Assembly (NCBI RefSeq): GCF_018219155.1
Contig: NZ_CP056123.1
Coordinates: forward strand, 1,559,505 to 1,623,504
Source of the DNA: Moritella sp. 24
Lineage (GTDB): Bacteria > Pseudomonadota > Gammaproteobacteria > Enterobacterales > Moritellaceae
DNA: 64,000 nucleotides
Direction of reading: 5' to 3'
Shown here: positions 1 to 8,501 of the stretch, in pieces
Numbering within the stretch: the first letter of the stretch is position 1
Layout: each line of letters opens with the position of its first letter
The notes under the pieces: generated by a model
What the model saw: only the letters and a program-made list of their open reading frames with translations
Databases searched by the model: none
What the model was told of the DNA's origin: nothing
Position numbers and translations under genes: made by a program

Positions 1-891
1 TTTTACACTACGATCAATTTGACTGACGCTGGCGTTATTCGCGATGAGAGACTGGACATTATCCAGATTATGACGATATTCATTAACTACGTCGGAAATC
101 GATTTTAATGCACTTTGTTCTTCTAAGCTGATATTAGGGAGTGCTTGATAGCGGTTTATTTGATCTAACAAGGTAGTGTAACTTTGAATAAACTGTTCTC
201 GGTAACGATCATCTTGGCGTAGCACATAATTTTTAAATTGGTGAATGATGCCGCCATACCCTAATGAGGCTGTCATGTGCTTAATGAGTGATGAGCGTTC
301 CGCGACATTCGCTTGGTAGTTGTCCCATGTTGTATCAATTTTATTCACGCTGGCATATTGAACGAGCGCACCTGCAATTAAAATAAAGGCGATGAACAGG
401 GTTAATATTGACAGCTTGGCTTTTAATCCAGCGTTAACAAATAATTTATTGAGCGTAACAAGTGGGTTTTTACGGGGCTGATTATCAGCGTTCATTGCTT
501 GGTAGGTGAGTTCTGCATTTTTGATTTCTTGCAGAGTCGGTTTGGTTCTCACCGACATATACTCTATTACTTGACCATTTTTCTTAATCGGAATAACGTT
601 AGCGACTACCCAGTAAAAATCACCATTTTTAACTCTATTTTTAATAATACCTGTCCAAGGGTTTCCTTGCTGAATTGTTTCCCAGAGATCTTTAAAGGCG
701 GCTGGTGGCATATCTGGGTGTCGTACAATACTGTGGCTTTTGCGTAATAACTCTGCTTCCGTGAATCCACTTAATTCAATAAAGGCACGATTAACGAAGG
801 TAATCGAACCTTTTAAATCGGTCTTGGAAACAAGTATGTCTCCTTCTTTCATAAATTGTTCTGTATCTGTAATTGGCATGTTGATTTTCAT
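1..891 (-). CDS. Aer-like PAS-domain methyl-accepting chemotaxis protein (partial)
   Basis: Reading the minus strand from the ATG at 891 gives an open frame to the window edge, so only the N-terminal part (about 297 residues) is present. Residues ~10-110 form a PAS domain of the Aer type: SKTDLKGSITFVNRAF, FTEAELLRKSHSIVRHPDMP and FWVVANV-like (FYWVVANVIPIKKNGQ) segments are characteristic of the redox/energy sensor Aer. A membrane segment follows (LSILTLFIAFILIAGALVQY), then a periplasmic-looking helical region. The signalling and methylation domains lie outside the window. A GGAG 9 nt before 891 favours this ATG over the one at 897. Likely an energy- or ligand-taxis receptor signalling through CheA/CheW. 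The extracytoplasmic region distinguishes it from classical Aer. Family call is firm, ligand unknown. Confidence 0.85.
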   Translation of the reverse strand, partial: MKINMPITDTEQFMKEGDILVSKTDLKGSITFVNRAFIELSGFTEAELLRKSHSIVRHPDMPPAAFKDLWETIQQGNPWTGIIKNRVKNGDFYWVVANVIPIKKNGQVIEYMSVRTKPTLQEIKNAELTYQAMNADNQPRKNPLVTLNKLFVNAGLKAKLSILTLFIAFILIAGALVQYASVNKIDTTWDNYQANVAERSSLIKHMTASLGYGGIIHQFKNYVLRQDDRYREQFIQSYTTLLDQINRYQALPNISLEEQSALKSISDVVNEYRHNLDNVQSLIANNASVSQIDRSVK

Positions 892-1052
892 TGCCATCGC
901 CTCCAGCTGAATAAGTTCCTATGAACAACACTAGCTATAAATTGGTAATTGGAGAAACTTTAGTAATAGAAATCATATTATTGCGAGCTGGATCTTGTTA
1001 AACAGATAATTTGTGTATAAAAAGAGGGAGATTGTATTGAGCTGAATATCAG

Positions 1053-2228
1053 CTATGCAGATAATCGCTTAACGCCTTTAAGTACTGACACTGTATAGCC
1101 GTATTGGTTTTGATAAAATTTAGATATGAAACCACTAATATATATATAGGACTTTTCGGTAATTGCTTGGTTGTGGTTAAACTGAACCACGCGGCCAAGG
1201 TCATCTTTACCACGTACATCATAGCGTTTCGTGACCATTTGGTATTTACAACTATTTACGGTGATACGGCAACGGATATAGTCACCAAGTTTGCCTTTTA
1301 AGCGTAATGTCTCGCTAATATGGCTACCATCATCATGTAATGCGAGCTTTTTATTGGTTGCGAGTGGTGATTTGTGACTGAGTAAACCTTGATTATTCAC
1401 GATATAGTTAGAGATGATGAGCGCGGCTGTCGCCAGTTCATTTTCAGCCAATACATTTTGTTCGCATAACTGCTTTAATTTGTCATTTAAGCCGGTTGAC
1501 TTCATTTGTTTCGTATACAAAATCGCTTTTTCAACAAACTCAAAACTCAGGTCTTTAGGGTAAGAAGATGACTGATATCGTGTTGCAGCCTTTTTATAAC
1601 TGGCATGCTTGAAGTCATGATGAAACTGGATAGCGTCTTGTTTACTAACAAAACCATGTTGGCGGATCTCGTCTTCGACAATCGCTAAATAGAGGCGAAG
1701 TGGGGCACCAGATGAATACGCTTGGTTAAATACACTGTTTTGTAATTGCTCAAGGTGAGTCACGATAGCCGGTAGTTTTTGCAAGTAATTCACAAAGGGC
1801 ATTAGCTCGGGTAAGCGTTTTTTTACACAGGCCAAATGTGCACAGAAGTCACCTTGTTGTGGATGACTAAATATAAGTCCCTGACTACGATTTGTCGTGG
1901 TATTACAAATGCTACAAGTACGGGTGAAACTGGGATTTTTTAATAAATTGATAGGTTGTGCATATTCATTTATCGCATAGATATTTTTGTTATCAGTGAT
2001 ATCATAATAGGCTTCGATAATGTATCGCTCATCGCTTTGCTCCAATAAATCTAATGTAATTTCATAACCTTGAGCAGTCACCAGTTGATCTGCTTTTTTA
2101 ACTGTCAGTTCAGATACTGGATTCGCAGTGACAAAGTCTGAAAAAGCAAAGGAATCAAAAGGTGCAAGTAAGTCTTCTATGGTAGACTTTAGGTTAGCGT
2201 ATTGCTCAGTTGTAATTAAATATGGCAT
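1053..2228 (-). CDS. Hypothetical protein with a CxxC...C zinc-finger-like region
   Basis: 391 residues, no family recognised with confidence. Around residues 105-135 there is a Cys-rich stretch, CSICNTT followed ~25 residues later by FCAHLAC, that could bind zinc. The C-terminal ~90 residues (LRLKGKLGDYIRCRITV ... YIYISGFISKFYQNQYGY) look beta-rich and could be a nucleic-acid-binding OB-like fold, which is inference only. No signal peptide or membrane segment is seen, so a cytosolic location is likely. Its start codon lies only 17 bp from the start of the divergent replication-like gene at 2246, and neither has a clear Shine-Dalgarno. The shared region suggests the two are co-regulated or functionally linked. 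Confidence 0.6.
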   Translation of the reverse strand: MPYLITTEQYANLKSTIEDLLAPFDSFAFSDFVTANPVSELTVKKADQLVTAQGYEITLDLLEQSDERYIIEAYYDITDNKNIYAINEYAQPINLLKNPSFTRTCSICNTTTNRSQGLIFSHPQQGDFCAHLACVKKRLPELMPFVNYLQKLPAIVTHLEQLQNSVFNQAYSSGAPLRLYLAIVEDEIRQHGFVSKQDAIQFHHDFKHASYKKAATRYQSSSYPKDLSFEFVEKAILYTKQMKSTGLNDKLKQLCEQNVLAENELATAALIISNYIVNNQGLLSHKSPLATNKKLALHDDGSHISETLRLKGKLGDYIRCRITVNSCKYQMVTKRYDVRGKDDLGRVVQFNHNQAITEKSYIYISGFISKFYQNQYGYTVSVLKGVKRLSA

Positions 2229-2245
2229 TGTGGTGTTAAACAGTT

Positions 2246-3670
2246 ATGAATAGAAAAATGGAGAGCACATACTTTATCGTGCCCGATCATATCGCGCAAT
2301 CATCATCACTTTCTGATGCTGCATTTCGCTTATTAGTATGGATGTTATGTAAAAAGAATAAAGATCGAATTGCAGATTTTTCGCGTTTTTCGTTGCAATT
2401 AGATAAGCAGCATAGCATTACTGAACTGATTAATAAAAACTATCTCGAGCAAGATGATACTGGCTTGTATATTAATAATGCAATTATGTATGAAGACTTT
2501 AACGAGAAAGTTGAAGTGACTGCTCCTGCACAAGATCCAAGCTTACAATATTTTCAGCAAGTATTTGATTTGGTCGCTGAGTATTCGCAAAAACGCCTTA
2601 ATTTTAATAACAGTAAATTCCGTGTTCGGTGTGATGAATTTATGCGCCAAGGCTTTACTGTTGAACATATTAAAGTACTTTGCATTCAGCTTAATAGTCG
2701 TAACCCGGCGTTTGATTGGTATGAACTTGATAGTACTGAACTGCAACACATTAAAGATGTATCAGCGGTGAACCGAGTCAATGCACCTGCAAGTGTTCAG
2801 CCTATGAGTAACCCTGCTTTTGAACAGCGTCAGCCTTTTCAGCCGACAATCAATCGACAAGGTGTGCGTCATATCCAAAATCAAAGTGGTTTCATGCCGA
2901 ATTATCATCAAATTAGGCAAGACCCACAAAAAATGGCTGATATTAAACAGGTCTATGATTACTGGTTTAGCTCTAAACGCTTACAGCAATCACAGTATAT
3001 TGCACCCAAACAAGCGCATTTTGAGAAACTGCACAGTTTGTTAATGCTACATTCTATTGCAGAACTTAAGCGTGCGGTCGATGGTGTTGATCACCGTCGA
3101 GACCTGGTGAATAAAGGCCGTAATTTTAATGATATCTTTACTAATTCAGGTAATATTGAAAGTTTGATTAGCTTAGCGGATAGCATGGAAGTAAGCCAAG
3201 CTGATTCCCCTGCGTTACGACTCTTTAATTATTGGCTTGAACGCACGCAAACGGCTGTTGGGATTAATCTGCGTATGACAGCAGAACAGCGTGATAAGCT
3301 GTTGCTACGTTTAGAGGTTTTTACTGAAGCAGATCTTAAATTAGCCATTGATGGTGCACAAGTAGACCCTTATTATCAATCGATTAATTTTGCTTTTGGC
3401 TTGTTATTTAAAGATGATACTAGTGTCCACAGCCTTATTTCACTCGCGCTAAATGGTAAGCAAGATGTCAGTAAGGCTAGCCGTAAAGACAGTAACTTAA
3501 ATAAAGCGTTAGCGGATATGGGTATCAGTAAATTAACGGTTGGCATGACAGAGCAAAATGGCGGTTTTTCACAGCCTAAAATGAATGAGCGAACAGTTAG
3601 TCAATCACCTTTAAAAAAATTACCACCGCGATTCATTGATCCGGGTTTTTCCGATTATGATGAAGACTAA
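2246..3670 (+). CDS. Replication-initiator-like protein with a 90-residue tandem duplication
   Basis: 474 residues. The N-terminus (residues 6-40, STYFIVPDHIA...LSDAAFRLLVWMLC) resembles the winged-helix start of phage replication or DnaT-like primosomal proteins. Residues ~231-311 and ~322-402 are two copies of one domain: tyrosine-tryptophan at 239-240 and 329-330, A(V/I)DG at 277-280 and 367-370, and LISL at 307-310 and 397-400 all recur exactly 90 residues apart. A weaker third relative may lie at ~100-178 (FTVEHIK). The pattern recalls the conserved C-terminal domain of phage replisome organisers. Residues ~180-225 form a polar Gln/Asn-rich linker. The protein is probably cytosolic and DNA- or helicase-interacting. 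A smaller loader-like gene follows at 3758. Function is inference; no integrase or phage structural genes are near. Confidence 0.6.
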   Translation: MNRKMESTYFIVPDHIAQSSSLSDAAFRLLVWMLCKKNKDRIADFSRFSLQLDKQHSITELINKNYLEQDDTGLYINNAIMYEDFNEKVEVTAPAQDPSLQYFQQVFDLVAEYSQKRLNFNNSKFRVRCDEFMRQGFTVEHIKVLCIQLNSRNPAFDWYELDSTELQHIKDVSAVNRVNAPASVQPMSNPAFEQRQPFQPTINRQGVRHIQNQSGFMPNYHQIRQDPQKMADIKQVYDYWFSSKRLQQSQYIAPKQAHFEKLHSLLMLHSIAELKRAVDGVDHRRDLVNKGRNFNDIFTNSGNIESLISLADSMEVSQADSPALRLFNYWLERTQTAVGINLRMTAEQRDKLLLRLEVFTEADLKLAIDGAQVDPYYQSINFAFGLLFKDDTSVHSLISLALNGKQDVSKASRKDSNLNKALADMGISKLTVGMTEQNGGFSQPKMNERTVSQSPLKKLPPRFIDPGFSDYDED

Positions 3671-3698
3671 CGTGTTAAAACACGATATGGCTACAATA

Positions 3699-3740
3699 GA
3701 ATAAAGAATAAAGAATAAAAAATAAAAAATAAAAAATAAA
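3699..3740 (+). repeat. Six-unit 7-bp A-rich tandem repeat
   Basis: Three copies of GAATAAA are followed by three of AAATAAA, in phase, with a partial unit after them. The array sits in the 87-bp gap just before the gene at 3758, where a change in copy number would alter the spacing of any promoter or leader. Confidence 0.9.
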
Positions 3741-3757
3741 AAAATAGAGTAGGGTGT

Positions 3758-4279
3758 ATGGAACAAACAATTAATTTAACTCAGCCACAAACAGAAGCCA
3801 TTGCAACTATGTATACCATGCTTGCGAGTAGCTTTCCGTCATTTAATTATGACTATGATTCGGCGCAATTTAATATTTGGAAATTAACATTCACAAAATA
3901 CGCACCAGAAGCCATCATCAAGGTTGCAGAGCAGATCCCAACATTACGCCGTAGCAATGGACTGCCTTATGATTTTCCACCTAGCTTGCCTGTTGTTGCT
4001 GATATGGTTATGCGTGAGTCTATCGTACTCATGGGTCATTCCGACCATGATAAAGCCTATGATCGTTTGTTTAAGTTTAAGCGTAAGAGTCCTGCTGAAC
4101 GTGCTGCGACCGGTGATAACTTTGTGTATACACTATATCGTCAATTAAATCGTTATATGGCGATGGATGCTGAGAAATTTCGCCCTATATTTACTCGTGA
4201 ATATTTAAAATTGGCGGATGGCGTGACGAAAGGCACCATGACGTTAGAAGAAATACCGCTGGCGCTTGATAGTAAATAA
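3758..4279 (+). CDS. Small conserved protein, possible replicative-helicase-loader type
   Basis: 173 residues, all polar or helical with no membrane segment. The N-terminal half (MYTMLASSFPSF...WKLTFTKYAPEAIIKVAEQ) is built like the small helicase loader/inhibitor proteins of phages, which start with a 'time steps / short helix / W' module, but similarity is by general pattern only. The segment LRRSNGLPYDFPPSLPVVADMV, with its proline-rich turn before a helix, is also typical of that group. It follows the replication-like gene by 87 bp on the same strand and is probably co-transcribed with it. SD-like AGGGTG lies 5 nt before the ATG. An alternative is a domain unrelated to replication; the call rests mainly on context. 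Confidence 0.5.
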   Translation: MEQTINLTQPQTEAIATMYTMLASSFPSFNYDYDSAQFNIWKLTFTKYAPEAIIKVAEQIPTLRRSNGLPYDFPPSLPVVADMVMRESIVLMGHSDHDKAYDRLFKFKRKSPAERAATGDNFVYTLYRQLNRYMAMDAEKFRPIFTREYLKLADGVTKGTMTLEEIPLALDSK

Positions 4280-4374
4280 ACAGTATTTTTTCAACGTACC
4301 TCACCTCATTTTTCTATATCCCTGCTTTACTTATTATGTTGCACTAGCATTAGATCAATAAGCAGGGATGTTTA

Positions 4375-5811
4375 ATGATAAATATCGAGGCGGTTAGTCC
4401 GCGTTTACAATTGTTATTAAGCTTCATATTTACGCTGGCTATTGGCTTACTTTGGTATAAAACCAAAATGTGGGCGGTGCCTGCAGTATTAGTCATTGCC
4501 CCGTTGTTTTTGATTTTAGTATTGAGAGTCCCTTTTTATATTGTAATTACCTTCATTATTTTCTCTTATTTTCGCATTCATGAAGCCTTCCCAATATTGA
4601 TGCCTTTCCGTATTCCTTTAGCATTTTCATTGATGTCGTTTTTTGTGTTGGGTTGGCATATATATTTGAGTAACAACATTAAAGTTTATTGGTCAACAGA
4701 GCTGACCTTTGTATGTTTGTTCCTAGGCTGGGCTGGTTTTGGGATCTTTTTTTCTTATAACCCTGGTGCTTCTATTACACTATTTTCAAATGTTGTTATT
4801 AAAATTTGGGTAATGACGATTGCGATCTGCTGGTTGGTACGTACGATTCACCATTTCCGTATTGCGACTTATCTATATGTAGTGGCTGGGGTATTAGTTG
4901 GGTTAAAAGCGATCAGTAATAAACTGCAGGGCATTGGACTTGTAGAAGGAACACGAGTGACTATTTCACGGGAATTAGGGTCAATGATTGGTGATCCAAA
5001 TGATCTTTCACTCGTGCTTTTGTTTCCTATGTCATTTACGTTATCAAATCTGCTGCAGCCTAATATTGGTAAGTTTCACCGATTCTTATTGGCGGTTGCC
5101 TACGTTATTTTATTTTGGGCAATTATTGCAACACAAAGTCGAGGCGGGCTAATGGGGATCATGGCGGTGACGGGCTATTTTGCGATTAAACGAATCAAAA
5201 ATAAGATATATGTTTTAGCGGGGGCCGCAGCGTTATTACCTATTTTATTATTAGTGGCTGGTATTGCAGGTCGTTCGTCTGGTGGTGCTGCGGAAGAAGG
5301 GATTGATGAATCGGCGATGGGGCGTATTTATGCTTGGATTGCGTCATGGGGAATGGCGGTGGAGAATCCATTAACGGGTGTGGGCATTAATAATTTTTAT
5401 CTTAACTATTATCTTTTTAGTCCTTTTTGGGATGGGAAAAACCACGCGGTACACAGTACGTGGTTTCAGGTATTAGGTGAAACAGGCTTTGTAGGGTTAG
5501 GATTACTTATTGCGCTTATTACGGTGACCTTTAAACAGTTGTGGCGGACAGAAGTAAACAGTCGCGCTTTGCCGATTGGCGAGCGTAATACGATTGTGAC
5601 GTGTAATGATGGTATTTTTGCAGGGTTAATCGCTTTCTGTATCGCAGGGACATTTTTGACTCAGGGCTTTACTTGGCCGTTGTACATTTTATTGTCAATG
5701 AATGTGGCACTGGCTAAGATTCTATCTGAAAAACTCGCAATTAATGTTTCACATAATACCCCAAACGAAGATCCAAAAAAGTGGCTTAAAGAAGTAGGAA
5801 ATAATAGATAA
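4375..5811 (+). CDS. O-antigen ligase / Wzy-family polysaccharide membrane protein
   Basis: 478 residues with about a dozen hydrophobic segments and a large loop at ~300-370. The Wzy_C / O-antigen ligase signature is visible: TQSRGG at ~251, then GRIYAWIASWGMAVENPLTGVG with the ligase-type NNFY and a histidine (NHAVHSTWFQVLGETG) near 355. Closest in style to the exosortase-associated putative O-glycosylation ligases, which start with short TM helices and carry ELGSMIGDPNDLS. It would join polymer or glycan to a carrier at the periplasmic face of the inner membrane. It stands alone here; glycosyltransferase and flippase genes are 21 kb away. Substrate is unknown. Confidence 0.75.
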   Translation: MINIEAVSPRLQLLLSFIFTLAIGLLWYKTKMWAVPAVLVIAPLFLILVLRVPFYIVITFIIFSYFRIHEAFPILMPFRIPLAFSLMSFFVLGWHIYLSNNIKVYWSTELTFVCLFLGWAGFGIFFSYNPGASITLFSNVVIKIWVMTIAICWLVRTIHHFRIATYLYVVAGVLVGLKAISNKLQGIGLVEGTRVTISRELGSMIGDPNDLSLVLLFPMSFTLSNLLQPNIGKFHRFLLAVAYVILFWAIIATQSRGGLMGIMAVTGYFAIKRIKNKIYVLAGAAALLPILLLVAGIAGRSSGGAAEEGIDESAMGRIYAWIASWGMAVENPLTGVGINNFYLNYYLFSPFWDGKNHAVHSTWFQVLGETGFVGLGLLIALITVTFKQLWRTEVNSRALPIGERNTIVTCNDGIFAGLIAFCIAGTFLTQGFTWPLYILLSMNVALAKILSEKLAINVSHNTPNEDPKKWLKEVGNNR

Positions 5812-5839
5812 AGTGAGTAATTAGTATTAAACAACAGGT

Positions 5840-7981
5840 ATGTTTGTGCTATGTTTTCTTTACTTTTTATTATTGAGTTTATCTGCATTGCCTGACTATT
5901 CTTTTTCTACTTTTGCTCAGCTAATTGGGGCTAATTGCCGCACGCTATCATTTCAACCCGAGGGCGCTGTGTTTACCACTAAGCAGCAACAGACTTATCA
6001 TTATCCTTGGGGCTCATTCGAACCTAAATTGAGGCACTTTAGAGGATCTTTTTTTGATACCTTAGTGCTTAATTGGGAGGATCAGCGTGTGCGCTTAAAC
6101 GGCGTAGCTAAAGCAGAGGTCGCAGGACTTATTGATGATTTGTATTTTCATGCTTTAACCGGAAAAGAAGCCGAGTTACTCGAACAATACCAACAGCTCA
6201 CACAAGTTATTGAACGCGGTTATATTCCCCATTCAAAATGGCTTGCACTACAAACTCAGTTACAACCTTGGGCTGATTGGTTTGAAATATTACCGCAAAT
6301 AAATAAGATCCCACCATCGCTGAAACTTCCCCTTGCGCGGTTACGTTTTTGGCAGCAAAGTCAGGTTGAAAATTTAGATAAATACAATCAAGCGGTAATG
6401 GGTAAGCAAAAACAACATTATAAAACGCTATTTGATAGTCTTGAAACACATCCACTGACTGAGAAGCAGCGTGATGCTTGTGTTGTGGCTAATGATGCGA
6501 ATTTAGTACTCGCGGGCGCGGGATGTGGTAAAACCAGCGTAATGTTAGGACGTTGTGCTTATTTGTTAGAGTCGCAGCAAGCAACAGCTGATTCGATATT
6601 AATACTGGCCTTTGCAAAAGATGCCGCTAAAGAAATGAAAGCACGATTAAAGGAGCAATTGCCAAGGGCTAGGATCACCGTTAAGACATTCCATGCGCTG
6701 GCGTTAGATATCATTAAGCAAGCCGACAGCAGTAAACCACAAGTGAGTAAGTTGGCAAGCAGTGATAATGCCAAACAGCAATTTTTTAAAACGACTCTAA
6801 CCACATTATTACTTGATGCAGACTTTAAAGCGTTATTCAGTCAGTATTGTTATGCCTATCTGACATGGTTGGATAAGTTACCTAGCGAGAAACACGAACA
6901 AGAAGTGATCCGGTTGTTGGCGGGCAAGGGCGGTTATAAGAAATTATTAAGCCAACTTGTTGAGTTAACAATGCAATATAAAAATACGCGAACAGTTAAA
7001 ATAGTAAAAAGGTTGAATGCGTTACCAGATGCTAATTTTGTTGCGCTCACTCACGACATTGTTTCTATATTGCTTGAACATTATCACGGGTATTTAGACG
7101 AAAATAATGAAATTGATTTTGATGAAATGATAACAAAGGCGAGTGATTATGTGAGCAGTGGTGAGTTTAGTTCACCTTGGCTGCATATATTGGTCGATGA
7201 GTTTCAAGATATATCACAAGCGCGCGCACATTTAGTCAAGCAGCTACAAAATCAACACGATAGCAGTAAGTTATTCTGTGTGGGTGATGATTGGCAAGCT
7301 ATCTATCAATTTGCAGGCAGCGATATTGCAGTGACGACACGCTTTAGTGACTATTTTGGCGTTGCTAGTACGTTACCCTTAGATACGACATTCCGGTTTA
7401 ATGACCAGATAAGTGCGGTTGCAACGCAATTTGTAATGCATAACCCCGAACAGATAAGTAAGCAGATCACCACTCACAGTAAAGCCAAGAAAGCGTGTGT
7501 TCAGATCGACTATTATCAGGAAAATGATGATGCAATATCGTTATTACTAGAGAAAAAACTAACGAAAATAGCAACAGGTATCAAAGCCGAAGGCACAACA
7601 CGCTCTGTACTCTTGTTAGCACGTTTTAATTTTCAATTACCTGATAGCAAAACGCTAACTGCATTATCTTTGCAATATCCGCAGTTAAATATAAAAGCAA
7701 TGACGGTTCATGGTTCGAAAGGGCAAGAGGCTGATTATGTGCTGGTGTTAGCGATGGAAGCGGGAGAGCATGGTTTTCCAAGTCATAAACAACGCCATCC
7801 CTTTGCTGTCATGCTACAGCCTGATTTGTCAGCTTGTCCAGATGCAGAAGAGCGTCGTTTATTTTACGTCGCGCTCACACGCGCTCGTCAGCAAGTTTAT
7901 TTATTGTGTAATAAAGACAACCCATCGAGCTTTGTTGAAGAACTTGTGGCGGGTGATTACCCCATCACAATTGCAAAATAG
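5840..7981 (+). CDS. helD: DNA helicase IV
   Basis: Superfamily 1 3'-5' helicase of the HelD group. The ~100-residue N-terminal domain peculiar to helicase IV is present (EDQRVRLNGVAKAE matches its conserved core), followed by Q motif and Walker A LAGAGCGKTSVM (Cys replaces the usual Ser/Thr before GKT), motif Ia TFHALALDII, Walker B HILVDEFQDIS, motif III VGDDWQAIYQFAGSD, motif IV LDTTFRFN, motif V MTVHGSKGQEADYV and motif VI RRLFYVALTRARQQVY. The length (713) fits E. coli HelD (684). The first ~16 residues are strongly hydrophobic, odd for a cytosolic helicase, so a TTG around 5888 may be the true start. Confidence 0.9.
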   Translation: MFVLCFLYFLLLSLSALPDYSFSTFAQLIGANCRTLSFQPEGAVFTTKQQQTYHYPWGSFEPKLRHFRGSFFDTLVLNWEDQRVRLNGVAKAEVAGLIDDLYFHALTGKEAELLEQYQQLTQVIERGYIPHSKWLALQTQLQPWADWFEILPQINKIPPSLKLPLARLRFWQQSQVENLDKYNQAVMGKQKQHYKTLFDSLETHPLTEKQRDACVVANDANLVLAGAGCGKTSVMLGRCAYLLESQQATADSILILAFAKDAAKEMKARLKEQLPRARITVKTFHALALDIIKQADSSKPQVSKLASSDNAKQQFFKTTLTTLLLDADFKALFSQYCYAYLTWLDKLPSEKHEQEVIRLLAGKGGYKKLLSQLVELTMQYKNTRTVKIVKRLNALPDANFVALTHDIVSILLEHYHGYLDENNEIDFDEMITKASDYVSSGEFSSPWLHILVDEFQDISQARAHLVKQLQNQHDSSKLFCVGDDWQAIYQFAGSDIAVTTRFSDYFGVASTLPLDTTFRFNDQISAVATQFVMHNPEQISKQITTHSKAKKACVQIDYYQENDDAISLLLEKKLTKIATGIKAEGTTRSVLLLARFNFQLPDSKTLTALSLQYPQLNIKAMTVHGSKGQEADYVLVLAMEAGEHGFPSHKQRHPFAVMLQPDLSACPDAEERRLFYVALTRARQQVYLLCNKDNPSSFVEELVAGDYPITIAK

Positions 7982-7999
7982 CTTGCCTTATTAGCCACG

Positions 8000-8164
8000 T
8001 TACTTGTTGCTATTAACCGTTTGAGTTTCAACCTTACGCTGGAAATCTTGTTGTACGATAGCTAACGCGTCCAGTACAGTCTTAGTAGGTAATTGGTTTT
8101 CTTCAAGTAATTGGATAAGGTCTACGGCAAGTTTTATATGTTTCGGCGCATTTTCTAGCGACAT
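8000..8164 (-). CDS. ybaM: YbaM family small protein (DUF2496)
   Basis: 54-residue minus-strand frame starting [20 protein letters not shown]. It matches the E. coli YbaM pattern [19 protein letters not shown], followed by a [13 protein letters not shown] helix and a charged tail. Function is unknown. In E. coli ybaM lies directly after priC; here priC is also close (8502-9116, same strand), with a divergent micro-ORF between them, so the synteny is largely conserved. Confidence 0.85.
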   Translation of the reverse strand: MSLENAPKHIKLAVDLIQLLEENQLPTKTVLDALAIVQQDFQRKVETQTVNSNK

Positions 8165-8309
8165 AATAAAGAATCCTTAATTATTTAGTACTTATTTTAG
8201 TTAAATATTACGTATTAAGATTTTTAATTTGTAACGAAATATTATAATACAATCAAGCTGGTATTATTAGCCCATATTCATTGATTAACAACTTAACGCT
8301 GAGGCTAAT

Positions 8310-8459
8310 ATGAACAAAGAACAAGTACACCAGGTTATCCAATTACTACGTGATGGCTACTCATTAACTGACATTACTAAAATCGCAAAAATTAACGTAA
8401 TGTACGTAAGTGTGATTCGTAAATTAATGGTAATGGATCTTCTTCAAATCGAAGCTTAA
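8310..8459 (+). CDS. 49-residue helix-turn-helix-like microprotein
   Basis: The open frame from ATG 8310 to TAA 8459 gives MNKEQVHQVIQLLRDGYSLT..., with a second half that reads as a recognition helix (ITKIAKINVMYVSVIRKL). The GYSLTDIAK-style turn is typical of resolvase- or Trp-repressor-like HTH segments. A GAGG sits 6 nt before the ATG. It is transcribed away from ybaM and convergently to priC. No family name recognised; it could be a tiny DNA-binding regulator. The call that it is coding rests on the clean RBS, composition and HTH pattern. Confidence 0.55.
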   Translation: MNKEQVHQVIQLLRDGYSLTDITKIAKINVMYVSVIRKLMVMDLLQIEA

Positions 8460-8501
8460 TTCATGTGGTTATAGTTCAAGTGATTGATCATTAGGTGTAA
8501 A

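Noticed and set aside
499-747. Plus-strand frame of 82 residues opposite the chemoreceptor
   Set aside because: It overlaps, on the other strand, a clear PAS-domain coding region and has no RBS or recognisable composition.
1053-4279. Prophage or integrated plasmid
   Set aside because: Only replication-like proteins are seen; no integrase, attachment repeats, terminase or structural genes flank them.
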